Of a DNA stretch of 64,000 nt, positions 16,761 to 25,648 are shown in pieces. Location: NCBI GenBank assembly GCA_023957275.1, contig JAMLHF010000012.1:1-64000 (forward strand). Direction: 5' to 3'. The position numbers were made by a program, and so were the translations under genes. Below the pieces are notes generated by a model that was not told the DNA's origin, did not search any database, and saw only the letters and a list, made by a program, of their open reading frames with translations. The number at the start of each line of letters is the position of its first letter. Within the stretch, counting starts at the first letter, position 1. Source of the DNA: Lentimicrobium sp. GTDB taxonomy: Bacteria; Bacteroidota; Bacteroidia; Bacteroidales; Lentimicrobiaceae.

Positions 16761-16958
16761 TTACTTTTTTCGCCTCTGATTATATCTTTCGATAATTTCA
16801 GCTTCCCGGCTTTTATCAGAAATAAAGATCGTCGTTTTGCCTCCGTCAAGAACTATCGCGTGTTTACCCTTCACTGAACCACAGCTTGCCGCTATCTGAG
16901 GGGTGATTGCCTGAATTGTTTTTTGTCTTTGAGCCGATATAGGCCTGTTTTTCTTCAT
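16761..16958 (-). CDS. small conserved-looking basic protein
   Basis: A 65-residue protein that starts MKKNRPISAQRQ and ends in a basic NQRRKK. Features: a stretch GKHAIVLDGGKTTIFIS that looks like two beta strands, then a helical basic tail. No membrane helix. I do not recognise a family. An in-frame ATG 21 bases upstream (16979) overlaps the predicted -7 element, so the start at 16958 is preferred. It is convergent with the sulfur operon and may be an independent gene; function unknown. Confidence 0.5.
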   Translation of the reverse strand: MKKNRPISAQRQKTIQAITPQIAASCGSVKGKHAIVLDGGKTTIFISDKSREAEIIERYNQRRKK

Positions 16959-16975
16959 AGTATAAGTATTCTCCG

Positions 16976-16983
16976 ACAAGATA
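16976..16983 (-). promoter_or_regulatory. weak -7 element of the small gene
   Basis: Minus strand TATCTTGT with a TTG 19 bases upstream. Two mismatches to TAnnTTTG at the 3' end, so only moderate support. Confidence 0.35.
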
Positions 16984-17120
16984 CAAACTATTGACAGATA
17001 AACAATTATTTATTTATACAAACAAGAGAATTTTACATATTTTTAACACTTACCCATCCCGCTTGATGCATACAAAGAATGCGACTCACAGGTAATAAGA
17101 AAAATCATCCGCATTATTTG

Positions 17121-17128
17121 TACTTTTG
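17121..17128 (+). promoter_or_regulatory. -7 element of the acyltransferase gene
   Basis: TACTTTTG matches TAnnTTTG; transcription start would be near 17135, giving a leader of about 22 bases. No clear -33 TTG at the right distance. Confidence 0.45.
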
Positions 17129-17156
17129 ACATTCCAAAAAATGGTAAACCTGCAAA

Positions 17157-18032
17157 ATGGATTTCCTGAATAAATATATAGGTGCATTATTGTATGGCCT
17201 GCTGAAACTTACTGCTTACCTGCCGCTGAAACTCCTTTACTTAAAAGCTGATGCAATCAGTTACATTGCCGAAAAGGTCATCCGTTACAGGTATCCTGTT
17301 ATTATACAGAATCTTTCCCGGGCTTTTCCCGAAAAAAACTACCATGAGATCAAAGAAGTTGCCCATCAGTTCTACAGGCATTTCTTCAGGGTTTTTGCAG
17401 AAGTAATCAGGAGTCAGGCAATGAAACCTGAAGAAGTCAGGAAAAGGTATAATCTTACAAATCCTGAACTTATCAGGGATCTGCACCGGAAAGAATTGAA
17501 TATCCTCGTGCTTGGCGGGCACTGGGGCAATTGGGAGTGGGGGATTATGACACCCCTGTTCTTCAGCTTCAGCGCCTATACATTATATAAACCGCTGAGC
17601 AGCAAGACTACAGAGTATCTTATGGCACGGATTCGCAGGCATTTTGGCTTGAAGTTATTGCCCATGCAACAAGCCGGCAGATTCATTCTCAGTAAAAAAG
17701 ATTTCCCGGCACTCTATTTCTTTATCGGGGATCAATCCCCTTCGCATAAGAATCCGGAATACCGCTTTAACTTTCTGAATCAGCCCAGCTTTTTCTTCAA
17801 CGGAGGAGCCAGGCTTGCCCTGGCCACAAAATCAGCAGTGATTTATCAGTCAATCAGCAGAATAAAACCTGGATATTATGATGTTACATTCCGGCTTGTT
17901 TCCCTTCCCGGCGATGATCAAAATGAGCAGGATATCCTCCGGAAATATGCAACATTGCTTGAAGCAGACATCCGCAGCAAACCGTCTTATTGGCTATGGT
18001 CGCACAAACGCTGGAAACACCGGGCAGAATAA
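17157..18032 (+). CDS. lipid A biosynthesis acyltransferase (LpxL/HtrB family)
   Basis: Adds a secondary acyl chain to a lipid A precursor at the inner membrane. The HxxxxE catalytic pair is His122/Glu127 in GGHWGNWEWG, preceded by LVLGGH; downstream FIGDQSPSHKNP and FFNGGARLALATKSAV are typical family blocks. Length (291) is normal for Bacteroidota members, which are shorter than E. coli LpxL. N-terminal hydrophobic segment (about 8-30) anchors it to the inner membrane. It is a single gene, transcribed away from the small basic gene; the GNAT gene on the other strand converges on it. Confidence 0.93.
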   Translation: MDFLNKYIGALLYGLLKLTAYLPLKLLYLKADAISYIAEKVIRYRYPVIIQNLSRAFPEKNYHEIKEVAHQFYRHFFRVFAEVIRSQAMKPEEVRKRYNLTNPELIRDLHRKELNILVLGGHWGNWEWGIMTPLFFSFSAYTLYKPLSSKTTEYLMARIRRHFGLKLLPMQQAGRFILSKKDFPALYFFIGDQSPSHKNPEYRFNFLNQPSFFFNGGARLALATKSAVIYQSISRIKPGYYDVTFRLVSLPGDDQNEQDILRKYATLLEADIRSKPSYWLWSHKRWKHRAE

Positions 18033-18041
18033 CCGCTGAAT

Positions 18042-18755
18042 TTAAGGCTTTGACACCCTGGCCCAGGCAAGCCTGTTTCTGACAATAAAACCCATACTCC
18101 CGAACAACTTCAGCGAAGCGATATTGGAAGGCTCTATATGAGCAAAAACCAGCCTGCCTTTCAGATGTACTTTTCGCGACATAGCACTTACCAGCTTACG
18201 CGCAAACCCTCTTCCCCTGTATGCATCAAGCACATGCAGCATACCAACGGAGCCGTCATCATGAGTCATTATCCATGCAACCGGTGATTGCTGATCCCTG
18301 ATGCAACATCCGCCACCCAACTCCAGGCGCTTAGCCAGATAATCCATATTAAGAAATTGCTGGTATTTTGAATTGTCATACACATAGCGCAGATCACCGG
18401 GCCTTAGCTGATCAATAACTGCAGCCGGTTCCGGAAGTACTGGCACATTCAGGAAAAGTCTGTAACAACTGATGAACCAGGCTACCCCATAGGTCTTACT
18501 GATCCAATCAAAAAGATGACTGTCCGAAACCGCGATGAATTGCCTTTTGGGATGTTTGCTGAAAAAATCTGCGATAAAGCCGGCATCTGCATTATGGCTG
18601 AAATGGCACCACTCCTCATCTGACTGAAAGCGGCACATCAGCATACCTGCCTGCTCCATCACCTCCAGTAACGGATATTCTTCAGCCATAAACAGCAATG
18701 AAACATTTTGCTCAGGTTCCTGAAGGAGAAGTTGCCGTTGTTCCTCTGTAAGCAT
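18042..18755 (-). CDS. GNAT-family N-acetyltransferase
   Basis: The C-terminal half is a GNAT fold: VAWIMTHDDGSVGMLHVLDAYRGRGFARKL carries the acetyl-CoA pyrophosphate loop RGRGFA (Q/RxxGxG/A), followed by ASLKLFGSMGFIVRNR, the C-terminal acceptor-site strand. The N-terminal half (about 1-125) is divergent, as in GCN5-like proteins of the FR47 type, and may position the acceptor. Substrate unknown. It sits 9 bases from the stop of the lipid A acyltransferase gene in convergent orientation, and 71 bases downstream of the LytTR regulator gene start-to-stop region, so it is probably monocistronic. Cytoplasmic. Confidence 0.85.
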   Translation of the reverse strand: MLTEEQRQLLLQEPEQNVSLLFMAEEYPLLEVMEQAGMLMCRFQSDEEWCHFSHNADAGFIADFFSKHPKRQFIAVSDSHLFDWISKTYGVAWFISCYRLFLNVPVLPEPAAVIDQLRPGDLRYVYDNSKYQQFLNMDYLAKRLELGGGCCIRDQQSPVAWIMTHDDGSVGMLHVLDAYRGRGFARKLVSAMSRKVHLKGRLVFAHIEPSNIASLKLFGSMGFIVRNRLAWARVSKP

Positions 18756-18826
18756 TCCGAAAGGTATTACTGCTTGACTATATAACTATTCTGCAGCGAA
18801 TTAAACCCTTTACTGCACTTAAAAAA

Positions 18827-19582
18827 CTAACCTAACCATTCTTTAAATTTAGTGACTTTATCGCGGCTGACAAAAATCTCCTTGGCGGATGCCGGCAAGA
18901 GTTCGAGCTTCAGCCTGCCTTTGGGATAGATATGTATGTTCCTTACCGAATTTATTTTAACCAGGAACTGGCGGTTGATCCTGAAAAACTCTTTGGGATT
19001 TAACATGGTAGTAAGCTCATCAAGGCTGAAATCGACGGGATACTGATGGTTATCGTTCACAACCATAAAAGTGATGCCTGCCTCAGAATAGAACCACGAG
19101 ATTTCAGCAATGCTGTAGCTTTTTATTTTCTGGCCGACAGTAATCGAGAACCGCTCCTTGTAATTCTCTTCACCGCCGCCTGTAAACATCCTGAACAGCG
19201 CCTCGATGTCGGGTTGCGGATTCGGGCGGCTGAACTCCCTGAATTTATCGAGACTGCGTGCCAGTTCCTCCTGAACAATGGGTTTAAGCAAATAATCTAT
19301 ACTGCGGAGCTTAAACGCCCTGATTGCATACTCGTCATAGGCGGTGGTAAAGATGACCGGCGCGTCAACTTTTACTTTCTCAAAAATGGCAAAACTCAGA
19401 TCATCTTCAAGATGAATATCCAGAAAGATCAGATCCGGACAAGGGTGATTCCGGAACCATTCCACTGAATCTTCCACCGATTCCAGTCTGGCAATTACTT
19501 CAACGGAGCTGTCACAATCCATGATCATACCCTCGAGCCTGCGGGCAGCCAGTTCCTCGTCTTCAATGATTACAACTTTCAT
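18827..19582 (-). CDS. LytTR-type response regulator
   Basis: Receiver domain at residues 1 to about 120, with acidic residues EDEE (7-10), phosphorylated Asp55 in LIFLDIHLED and Lys in LLKPIVQE. A LytTR DNA-binding domain follows (about 145-250; FYSEAGITFMVVNDNHQYPVD, FFRINRQFLVKINSVRNI). Binds direct repeats upstream of target genes when phosphorylated. It lies 66 bases downstream of the LytS-type kinase on the same strand, so the two form a two-component pair. Target genes are not apparent; no obvious direct-repeat site was identified beside it. Confidence 0.95.
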   Translation of the reverse strand: MKVVIIEDEELAARRLEGMIMDCDSSVEVIARLESVEDSVEWFRNHPCPDLIFLDIHLEDDLSFAIFEKVKVDAPVIFTTAYDEYAIRAFKLRSIDYLLKPIVQEELARSLDKFREFSRPNPQPDIEALFRMFTGGGEENYKERFSITVGQKIKSYSIAEISWFYSEAGITFMVVNDNHQYPVDFSLDELTTMLNPKEFFRINRQFLVKINSVRNIHIYPKGRLKLELLPASAKEIFVSRDKVTKFKEWLG

Positions 19583-19648
19583 ATTGGGTTTATTTTATTG
19601 GTCAGGGCATGATGCCTGTTGAAAAATCCTTTAAGTCTTACAACTAAT

Positions 19649-22600
19649 TCAAAGCAACGGAATTTTTACCACAAACTTCTTATCTTCCTCTCCCGAGGAC
19701 ATTTTCCGATCGGTAAAGAATGCATACCGGCTGGCAATGTTGTTGAGGCCTACGCCGGTTGACTGCACATAAACCTCCCGGACCTGAAGATTATTCTCTA
19801 CCACCAGATAATCGCCCTCGCTGTAAATATCTATCAGCAATGGCTGCTTCTTCGAGAAAGTATTGTGCTTGATGGCATTTTCGATCAGCAACTGCAACGC
19901 CAGCGGTACCACCTTTTGCTGCAGCTTTTTATCCTCCAGGCTGACACTGACCTTCATTTTTCCTGCGAACCTGATATCCAGCAGGAATGTATAAGCATTC
20001 AGAAAGTCAAGCTCTGTTTCAAGGGTCACGAGATCTTTATCCTTATTCTCAAGCACATAACGATATACCATCGACAGACGCAGGGTAAACTGCTCGGCCA
20101 GATCAGGCTCCACCTTAATAAGCGATGTAAGCACATTCAGGCTGTTAAACAGAAAGTGCGGGTTTACCTGACTCCTGAGGGTTTCAAACTGCGACTGCAG
20201 GTTCTCTTTCTGCAGCCTGAGCAACTCATTTTTACGGGTTTCCAGTTCAAGTGAATAGGACTGGACTTTTATTCTTGACTCGGAATAACTCTTTTCAAGT
20301 ACGGTTACATACTTTTCAAGTTCTGCTTCAAGTTTCTTTTGTTCGGTAATATCCTGTACCAGCGAGGCCAGTCCGATAACATTGCCTGATTCATTTTTCA
20401 GCGGCGTATTGTACCAATTGCAGATGATGGTGTGCCCTTCCTTTGTCAGATTTTCGTTGGTACTTCGTTGCCCCCCCGATTGCTGCAATATTTCCATTGA
20501 CAGCTGTTGAATCTCCTTATGAATATGCTCAGGAACAATCAGGTTGAAGGCATGTTCGCCAAGCACTTCCTCTTTTGAATAGCCAAAAATCTTTTCTGCG
20601 GCAGGATTCCAGTCCGTGACTTCCATTTTTTCATTCCATTCAATGTAGGCAAGCGGGGTTTCCCTGAAGTGGAGGGTAAGCCGCTCGTTAACCCGTCTCA
20701 GCTCTTCTTCTGAACGCTTACGCTGTGTAATATCATGAACGATCGCGATAATGAACGGTTCACCTTCCATTTCAAAATAGCTGGCTGATATCTCCACCAG
20801 GACAGTCTGACCATCTTTGCGGCGCGACTTGCGCATCGGCACAAAATGGAAGCGGTTGAGCCGGTCGAGAATTTTAATGGTATCGTCAGGTTCGGAGGCA
20901 AGCTGGTCGATGTGCATCTGCAGCAACTCCTCGGTTGAATAGCCATAAATACGGACTGCTGACTGGTTTACGTCAACGATTTTACCGTTTTCCTTATCTA
21001 TCAGAAAAATGGCATCTCCGGCGGTGTTAAAGATACTCCGGTACCTGGCTTCACTTTCGCGGAGCAATTCTTCCGCTTTCCGCCGGTCGCTGATATCCAT
21101 GTGCGACCCAGCCATACGGTATGCTTTGCCGTTGTCATCGCGCAAGCAAACGCCCCTGGCCAGAATCCAGCGGTACTCTCCGGAACTGTGCAACAGACGG
21201 TATTCAGGATTATAAACCGGCACTTTCCCATCGATAAAATCCCGGTTGGCTTTCAACACCCTTTCCCGGTCATCCGGGTGAATACGGTTTTCCCATTCGG
21301 AAAGCTCGTCGCGCATTTCATCCGGTTCAAGGCCCAGGATAGCCTTATAATGATTTGAGAAATAAACCTTGCCTGATTCGAGATTCCAGTCGAAAATTCC
21401 TTCATTTACCCCTTCAACTGCCAGTGCATAGCGTTGCTCACTTTCTATCAACGCCTGCTGGGCTGCTTTCCGTTCGGTAATATCACGGATATAAGTCTGA
21501 GTGGCAATCCTGCCATTGTATGTGATGATTCCATTGTTAAACTCTACCGGTTTGAATGTTCCATCCTTCTGAACCAATACAGACTCATAAATCGGAGGAA
21601 CGCCCTCGCCCGCTTGTCTTCGCCGGTAAATATCAATAATCTTGCGCCGCTCATGTTCTGCAATATAATTGACAAACGGCGTATTCAATATTTCATTTAC
21701 TTCATACCCCAGGATATTGGCCATCATCTGGTTGATAAATTTCACTTCCCCATCCTGAAGAATCACAATGCCGTCGTTGGCCCTTTCGATCAGCGAACGG
21801 TACTTCTCTTCACTCTCGCGCAACTGCCTGGCAGCTTCCACCTGACTTGAAACATCACGCATGATAACATACGAAGCCGGACGGCCTTCGTATTCGATAG
21901 TACTGCTGTTGAACTCAAGATTGACCCTGCGGCCGGATTTCGAGATTCCGATGGTAGCGTATATCGATGGCACCCTTTCACCTGCCATCCTTCGCGTATG
22001 AAGTTTAGTAAGGGCTTCCTGCTCCTCAGGGGCAATCAGCTCAGAAAAGTTTTTCCCGAGCAGTTCCTGCACTGTATATTCGGTAATCTCACAAAAAGCC
22101 GGATTTACATATTTAAAAACACCATCCTGGGTGATGAATATGCCGTCTTTAGCCTGACTGACCAGATTGCGGTATTTTTCTTCTGAATCACGCAGTGCCA
22201 TTTCAGCTTTACGCCTTGCACTGATGTTTCTGGAAACGCCCAGCATCTCAGTAAGTTCCCCGTTTTCATCGGTTATTAAGGTTGCTGCAACCTCAATCCA
22301 AACCGTAGATCCATCGCGGCATGTCTGCTCCAGTTCTCCGACAGAAAAAGAAATATCATCTTTACCTTGCTTAAAATCACTGACAACCTTATCGATCAAT
22401 TTCTTTACCTTTTCGGCACTTTCTTTGGTAAATGAATCTTCCAGCCGCATACGCATCACTTCTTCGGCCGTAAACCCCCGCAACTTCTCAACGGAGGGGC
22501 TTATCCAGGTGAATTGCCGCAGCCTGAGGTCAAGCGTCCATACAACATCCTGCATGTTTTCTGTCAGTATCCGGTATCTGTTATCACTGATCCTGAGGGC

Positions 22601-23215
22601 GGTTGAGCAGGCATAATTCGCAGCTGCCCCCCGGTTGTTCACAAACGCGATCACAACACCGGTAGCCAGCGCGCCGATCAGATAAATACCCGACCCCAAA
22701 AGGACCGGATAAGCAGGGAGCCCCCCCCCGATCAACCACAAACCGGAAATATAAATCAACAAAAATATCACTGCATGGAGAATCAGTCTCAGGTACCTGA
22801 AGGGCACAAATGACAGCCAAACGATCACCACGAGCGCTATCCCTCCCCACAGATATGAATCAAAACCTCCCGTAAGAGATGATATAAGCGTAGCACTTAA
22901 TGTCCAGATATAAAAGGAAGAATAGGTCAGCCATTTGACCTTATGAAGATATGGTGTGTATAGTGCAAAAAAAAGATTGAAGATCAACAGCAGCGCAGTG
23001 CCTGCCCTTACCAGAAACAGGGCGTTCCCTGCCGGTGATTTATTGATGTGGTCGAGCAGCACGCCCAGTGCAAGCACAAAAATGGCGGCCAGTGTAATGG
23101 TAATCAGCACGCTTCTTATCCTGAGCTCCCGAAACCTGATAAAATCCCGGTCCTCATTTATGGCTTCCAGGTCGCGGATTATCTTCAGTATGGGATTCAG
23201 GATCATGACAGGCAC
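19649..23215 (-). CDS. membrane sensor histidine kinase with six PAS domains, LytS-type kinase core
   Basis: 1188 residues: six N-terminal membrane helices (about 30-205), six PAS domains with PAC motifs in series (starting near NRYRILTENMQ, EEKYRNLVSQA, EEKYRSLIERA, EQRYALAVEGV, EARYRSIFNTA and NERLTLHFRE), a coiled coil, then a His_kinase domain (LytS/YehU type) with the phosphorylated histidine His1020 in VNPHFLFNSLN and a C-terminal ATPase domain with NNIASRYAFF. The kinase signals to the LytTR regulator downstream. PAS 2 and 3 are near copies (DGIFITQDG, DGIVILQDG), as if duplicated. No haem, FMN or other cofactor residue could be assigned. An ATG at 23206 is an alternative start. Confidence 0.93.
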   Translation of the reverse strand: MPVMILNPILKIIRDLEAINEDRDFIRFRELRIRSVLITITLAAIFVLALGVLLDHINKSPAGNALFLVRAGTALLLIFNLFFALYTPYLHKVKWLTYSSFYIWTLSATLISSLTGGFDSYLWGGIALVVIVWLSFVPFRYLRLILHAVIFLLIYISGLWLIGGGLPAYPVLLGSGIYLIGALATGVVIAFVNNRGAAANYACSTALRISDNRYRILTENMQDVVWTLDLRLRQFTWISPSVEKLRGFTAEEVMRMRLEDSFTKESAEKVKKLIDKVVSDFKQGKDDISFSVGELEQTCRDGSTVWIEVAATLITDENGELTEMLGVSRNISARRKAEMALRDSEEKYRNLVSQAKDGIFITQDGVFKYVNPAFCEITEYTVQELLGKNFSELIAPEEQEALTKLHTRRMAGERVPSIYATIGISKSGRRVNLEFNSSTIEYEGRPASYVIMRDVSSQVEAARQLRESEEKYRSLIERANDGIVILQDGEVKFINQMMANILGYEVNEILNTPFVNYIAEHERRKIIDIYRRRQAGEGVPPIYESVLVQKDGTFKPVEFNNGIITYNGRIATQTYIRDITERKAAQQALIESEQRYALAVEGVNEGIFDWNLESGKVYFSNHYKAILGLEPDEMRDELSEWENRIHPDDRERVLKANRDFIDGKVPVYNPEYRLLHSSGEYRWILARGVCLRDDNGKAYRMAGSHMDISDRRKAEELLRESEARYRSIFNTAGDAIFLIDKENGKIVDVNQSAVRIYGYSTEELLQMHIDQLASEPDDTIKILDRLNRFHFVPMRKSRRKDGQTVLVEISASYFEMEGEPFIIAIVHDITQRKRSEEELRRVNERLTLHFRETPLAYIEWNEKMEVTDWNPAAEKIFGYSKEEVLGEHAFNLIVPEHIHKEIQQLSMEILQQSGGQRSTNENLTKEGHTIICNWYNTPLKNESGNVIGLASLVQDITEQKKLEAELEKYVTVLEKSYSESRIKVQSYSLELETRKNELLRLQKENLQSQFETLRSQVNPHFLFNSLNVLTSLIKVEPDLAEQFTLRLSMVYRYVLENKDKDLVTLETELDFLNAYTFLLDIRFAGKMKVSVSLEDKKLQQKVVPLALQLLIENAIKHNTFSKKQPLLIDIYSEGDYLVVENNLQVREVYVQSTGVGLNNIASRYAFFTDRKMSSGEEDKKFVVKIPLL

Positions 23216-23370
23216 GGGTTAAAACCAAAAATCAAATATCGTAAAACATTTTGAACCAATAATTCCCTCTGCCGGAATCAATGTAACAATTATCAGAACG
23301 CTGGTAAAAAAACAATGAAAATGGGCTGATTTAATAAACCGCCCCGGAAAATACCCTGTTGAAGATATGC

Positions 23371-24195
23371 TTAACGCACGGCATCCGCAGCAGATTTCAA
23401 CGCTGGTTTTCTGATTTGATCAGGCTTTCTGAAAGTAAGGCAATAAAGCATGGAATCAAAGTAATACCTGACCTCTATGTTTCGCATTCCGTTGGGCAAA
23501 AGTTTAACCGGAGCCGACTGATCTTCGTCTGTCAGGGAAGCGGTTGCCGGCGAAAACGGGTTTTTATGGTAAGACCTTACCTGTGTGACTTCATTGTCAT
23601 CAACAATCATTACCTGACCGCCCGGCTTTGCCACCCTGATCATTTCATGAATGGCCCGCTGGCTGTTATTGAAAAGGCTGATACCCCCGACATGAAATAC
23701 CACATCAAAAGAATGCTCAGCGAATGGAAGATGTTCCGCTTCTCCCTGATAGAGGCCTGCCTGAATACCCCATTTCCGCAAATGCCTTTTGGCCATGGTC
23801 AGCATCCCGAATGAAATATCAAGGCCTGAGTAAGAGGCATTCCGGGGAAGATACAGCAGGTTGTCGGCTGAGCCTACGGCAACTTCGAGCACTTTATCTC
23901 CGGGCTTTACCTGCAGCTGTTCCAGATATTTCATTTTAATCTTCTTTTCAGAACTGCCTTTCAGCCAGCTGTAAAAAACAGATGAAACACGGTAAAACCT
24001 GCTGATGCGGTCGTAAAAACGCGAGTACTTCAGGTTATTCCCGCTCATCTGCTCCTCAGGAAGAAATACCGGAATACCGTTATTGATGTAATACTTCTCA
24101 TCATTAACGGGATTGAACCAAAATCCCCTTCCAAGGCTTAACGGATATTGATTGAACGGATCAACCAGTTCTGGGTGGTGTGCAGGCTGCATCAT
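23371..24195 (-). CDS. SAM-dependent methyltransferase (class I, UbiE/MenG-like)
   Basis: N-terminal Trm112-like or zinc-ribbon-type stretch is absent of paired Cys, but residues 1-60 precede a Rossmann methyltransferase: motif I VLEVAVGSADNLLYLP, motif II SGLDISFGML, motif post II HLPFAEHSFDVVFHVGG, and motif IV RVAKPGGQVMIVDD. These motifs bind S-adenosyl-methionine. Length (274) suits a small-molecule methyltransferase, of which quinone and lipid enzymes are nearest, though the substrate is not known. It starts 9 bases after the stop of another methyltransferase on the same strand, so the two are probably co-transcribed. Cytoplasmic. Confidence 0.88.
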   Translation of the reverse strand: MMQPAHHPELVDPFNQYPLSLGRGFWFNPVNDEKYYINNGIPVFLPEEQMSGNNLKYSRFYDRISRFYRVSSVFYSWLKGSSEKKIKMKYLEQLQVKPGDKVLEVAVGSADNLLYLPRNASYSGLDISFGMLTMAKRHLRKWGIQAGLYQGEAEHLPFAEHSFDVVFHVGGISLFNNSQRAIHEMIRVAKPGGQVMIVDDNEVTQVRSYHKNPFSPATASLTDEDQSAPVKLLPNGMRNIEVRYYFDSMLYCLTFRKPDQIRKPALKSAADAVR

Positions 24196-24204
24196 GGATT
24201 GGAT

Positions 24205-24807
24205 TCAGGAGACAATGGCAGTACAAATATAGTTGTTCGATCCGGCAGATTCTAATGTTACCGTTGAAAAACCCGCATCCCTGAGCAGATTGGCAACGGT
24301 GTTGAACTGATAGATGCGATTGGGGTAACCTTCGGCATAGGACGACAGAAGATTATCAGTCAAAGGATTGGGCTGTCTGAACCACTGATCGGCAAGTACC
24401 AGCCTGCCTCCGGGTTGAAGCACGCGCCGAAGTTCGCCCAGACAAAGACCCGGATCCTGAAAGGCGCTGAAAGCGTCGACACAGATAATGGCATCAAAAG
24501 AACAATCTTCCCAGGGCAGTCTCTGTTTTTTACTGTCTCTTCCAAAGCCGGTTTCAATGCTGATCAGGTTAAAAAGTCTGGGCAGATAGTCGGATAGCGT
24601 CGCATCAAAGATGTTGATATTTGCCAGCACCGAATTCCTTAATTTCTCACCGGGGGTAAGTTCGAGCAAAATCCCGCTTTTGTTATGGCCCACGCGACGT
24701 AAGACCTGCCGGTATATTGTGCTGCGCCTTTTGGAGCATACCTTTCCCTCATAGGAATATGTCTCGTGATATCTTATCTCGGGCCTGTTTAGAACATATT
24801 GTAACAT
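24205..24807 (-). CDS. SAM-dependent methyltransferase (class I), second of a pair
   Basis: A short Rossmann methyltransferase, 200 residues. Motif I is altered to LLELTPGEKL, while the later motifs are typical: LPWEDCSFDAIICVDAFSAFQD, then RVLQPGGRLVLADQWFRQP. Its motif I lacks the usual GxGxG-like glycine pattern, so SAM binding may be weak or atypical. It precedes the other methyltransferase by 9 bases. Substrate unknown. The pair could be acting on one molecule in sequence, but that is inference. Confidence 0.78.
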   Translation of the reverse strand: MLQYVLNRPEIRYHETYSYEGKVCSKRRSTIYRQVLRRVGHNKSGILLELTPGEKLRNSVLANINIFDATLSDYLPRLFNLISIETGFGRDSKKQRLPWEDCSFDAIICVDAFSAFQDPGLCLGELRRVLQPGGRLVLADQWFRQPNPLTDNLLSSYAEGYPNRIYQFNTVANLLRDAGFSTVTLESAGSNNYICTAIVS

Positions 24808-24824
24808 AGCTGACAGGTTTTAAT

Positions 24825-25490
24825 TCAGAATACGCCCAGCTTGAGCAATGCGCCGGCATGAAATCCGTTAACAAGGTATTCGCGCCCGGCATCCAGCCTT
24901 ACAGCGGTTGTAAAACGGTAACTGACCATCAGGCCAAGGCGCAGAAATCTTGACATATTTATCTCCATTTCAACACCCGGTTCAAGAATCAGAAACGGTG
25001 CTGCTTCGATGGCAAACCGTTCATTGTCATATTCCCAGTCTTCCCAGTCATAAATGCTGCGATCCTCGGTCAATGCCACCCCACCGGCCCCGAAAAGCAT
25101 CGGAAATGAAAGATGAACCGGAAAGTCAGGGGCAAATACGGGCTCCAGCAACAATCCACCATAACCGCCTTCAATATAATAGCCCCCGGGAATGGTCTCC
25201 TGCCGGTCATAGTTCAATCCACCGATCATATCGGTAAAACCCGTGCCCGCGACGCCTATTGACAAACTGTGGTTGATGCGTGCGGCAAGTCGCATCTGGC
25301 CGGCAAAGGCATTATGTCCTTTCAGGGCTGCATTGCCCATACCAAAAGAAATATATCCTCCAAGGGATGCAGGCTGATCGCCAAAGATGGTCTTTGCCGG
25401 AGAAGTTTCTTCAAAATCCCGGCCCTGGGCAAACAGACGCGGGCCAGAAATAAGTATTACTGCGAGCAGCGCGAGATGTATCGTTTTCAT
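24825..25490 (-). CDS. secreted outer-membrane beta-barrel-like protein
   Basis: 221 residues beginning with a signal peptide (MKTIHLALLAVILISGPRLFAQ). The body has alternating beta strands with Gly/Phe/Tyr content, such as GGYISFGMGNAALKG, FLRLGLMVSYRFTTAVRL and ends FHAGALLKLGVF, with terminal Phe as in outer-membrane barrels. Probably an eight-stranded barrel of the conserved Bacteroidota type. A -7 element (minus strand TACTTTTG at 25516-25523) lies inside the longer ORF, so the ATG at 25490 rather than 25532 is used. It is 17 bases upstream of the methyltransferase pair on the same strand, so it may be in the same transcript. Confidence 0.75.
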   Translation of the reverse strand: MKTIHLALLAVILISGPRLFAQGRDFEETSPAKTIFGDQPASLGGYISFGMGNAALKGHNAFAGQMRLAARINHSLSIGVAGTGFTDMIGGLNYDRQETIPGGYYIEGGYGGLLLEPVFAPDFPVHLSFPMLFGAGGVALTEDRSIYDWEDWEYDNERFAIEAAPFLILEPGVEMEINMSRFLRLGLMVSYRFTTAVRLDAGREYLVNGFHAGALLKLGVF

Positions 25491-25515
25491 AATCGTTTTG
25501 GTTAGGTTAACGAAG

Positions 25516-25523
25516 CAAAAGTA
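25516..25523 (-). promoter_or_regulatory. -7 element of the OMP/methyltransferase transcript
   Basis: TACTTTTG on the minus strand; start of transcription near 25508 supports the ATG at 25490. Confidence 0.55.
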
Positions 25524-25648
25524 AACAGTCATATTTCCCTGAAAAACAAATATCAGTTGAATGCCACGAAAAAGCCGCCAACCTGTTTAAATCTGCACAT
25601 GAACCGGAAAATCACTACATCGCTTAACGCTGTAAGTATTGGATTAAT

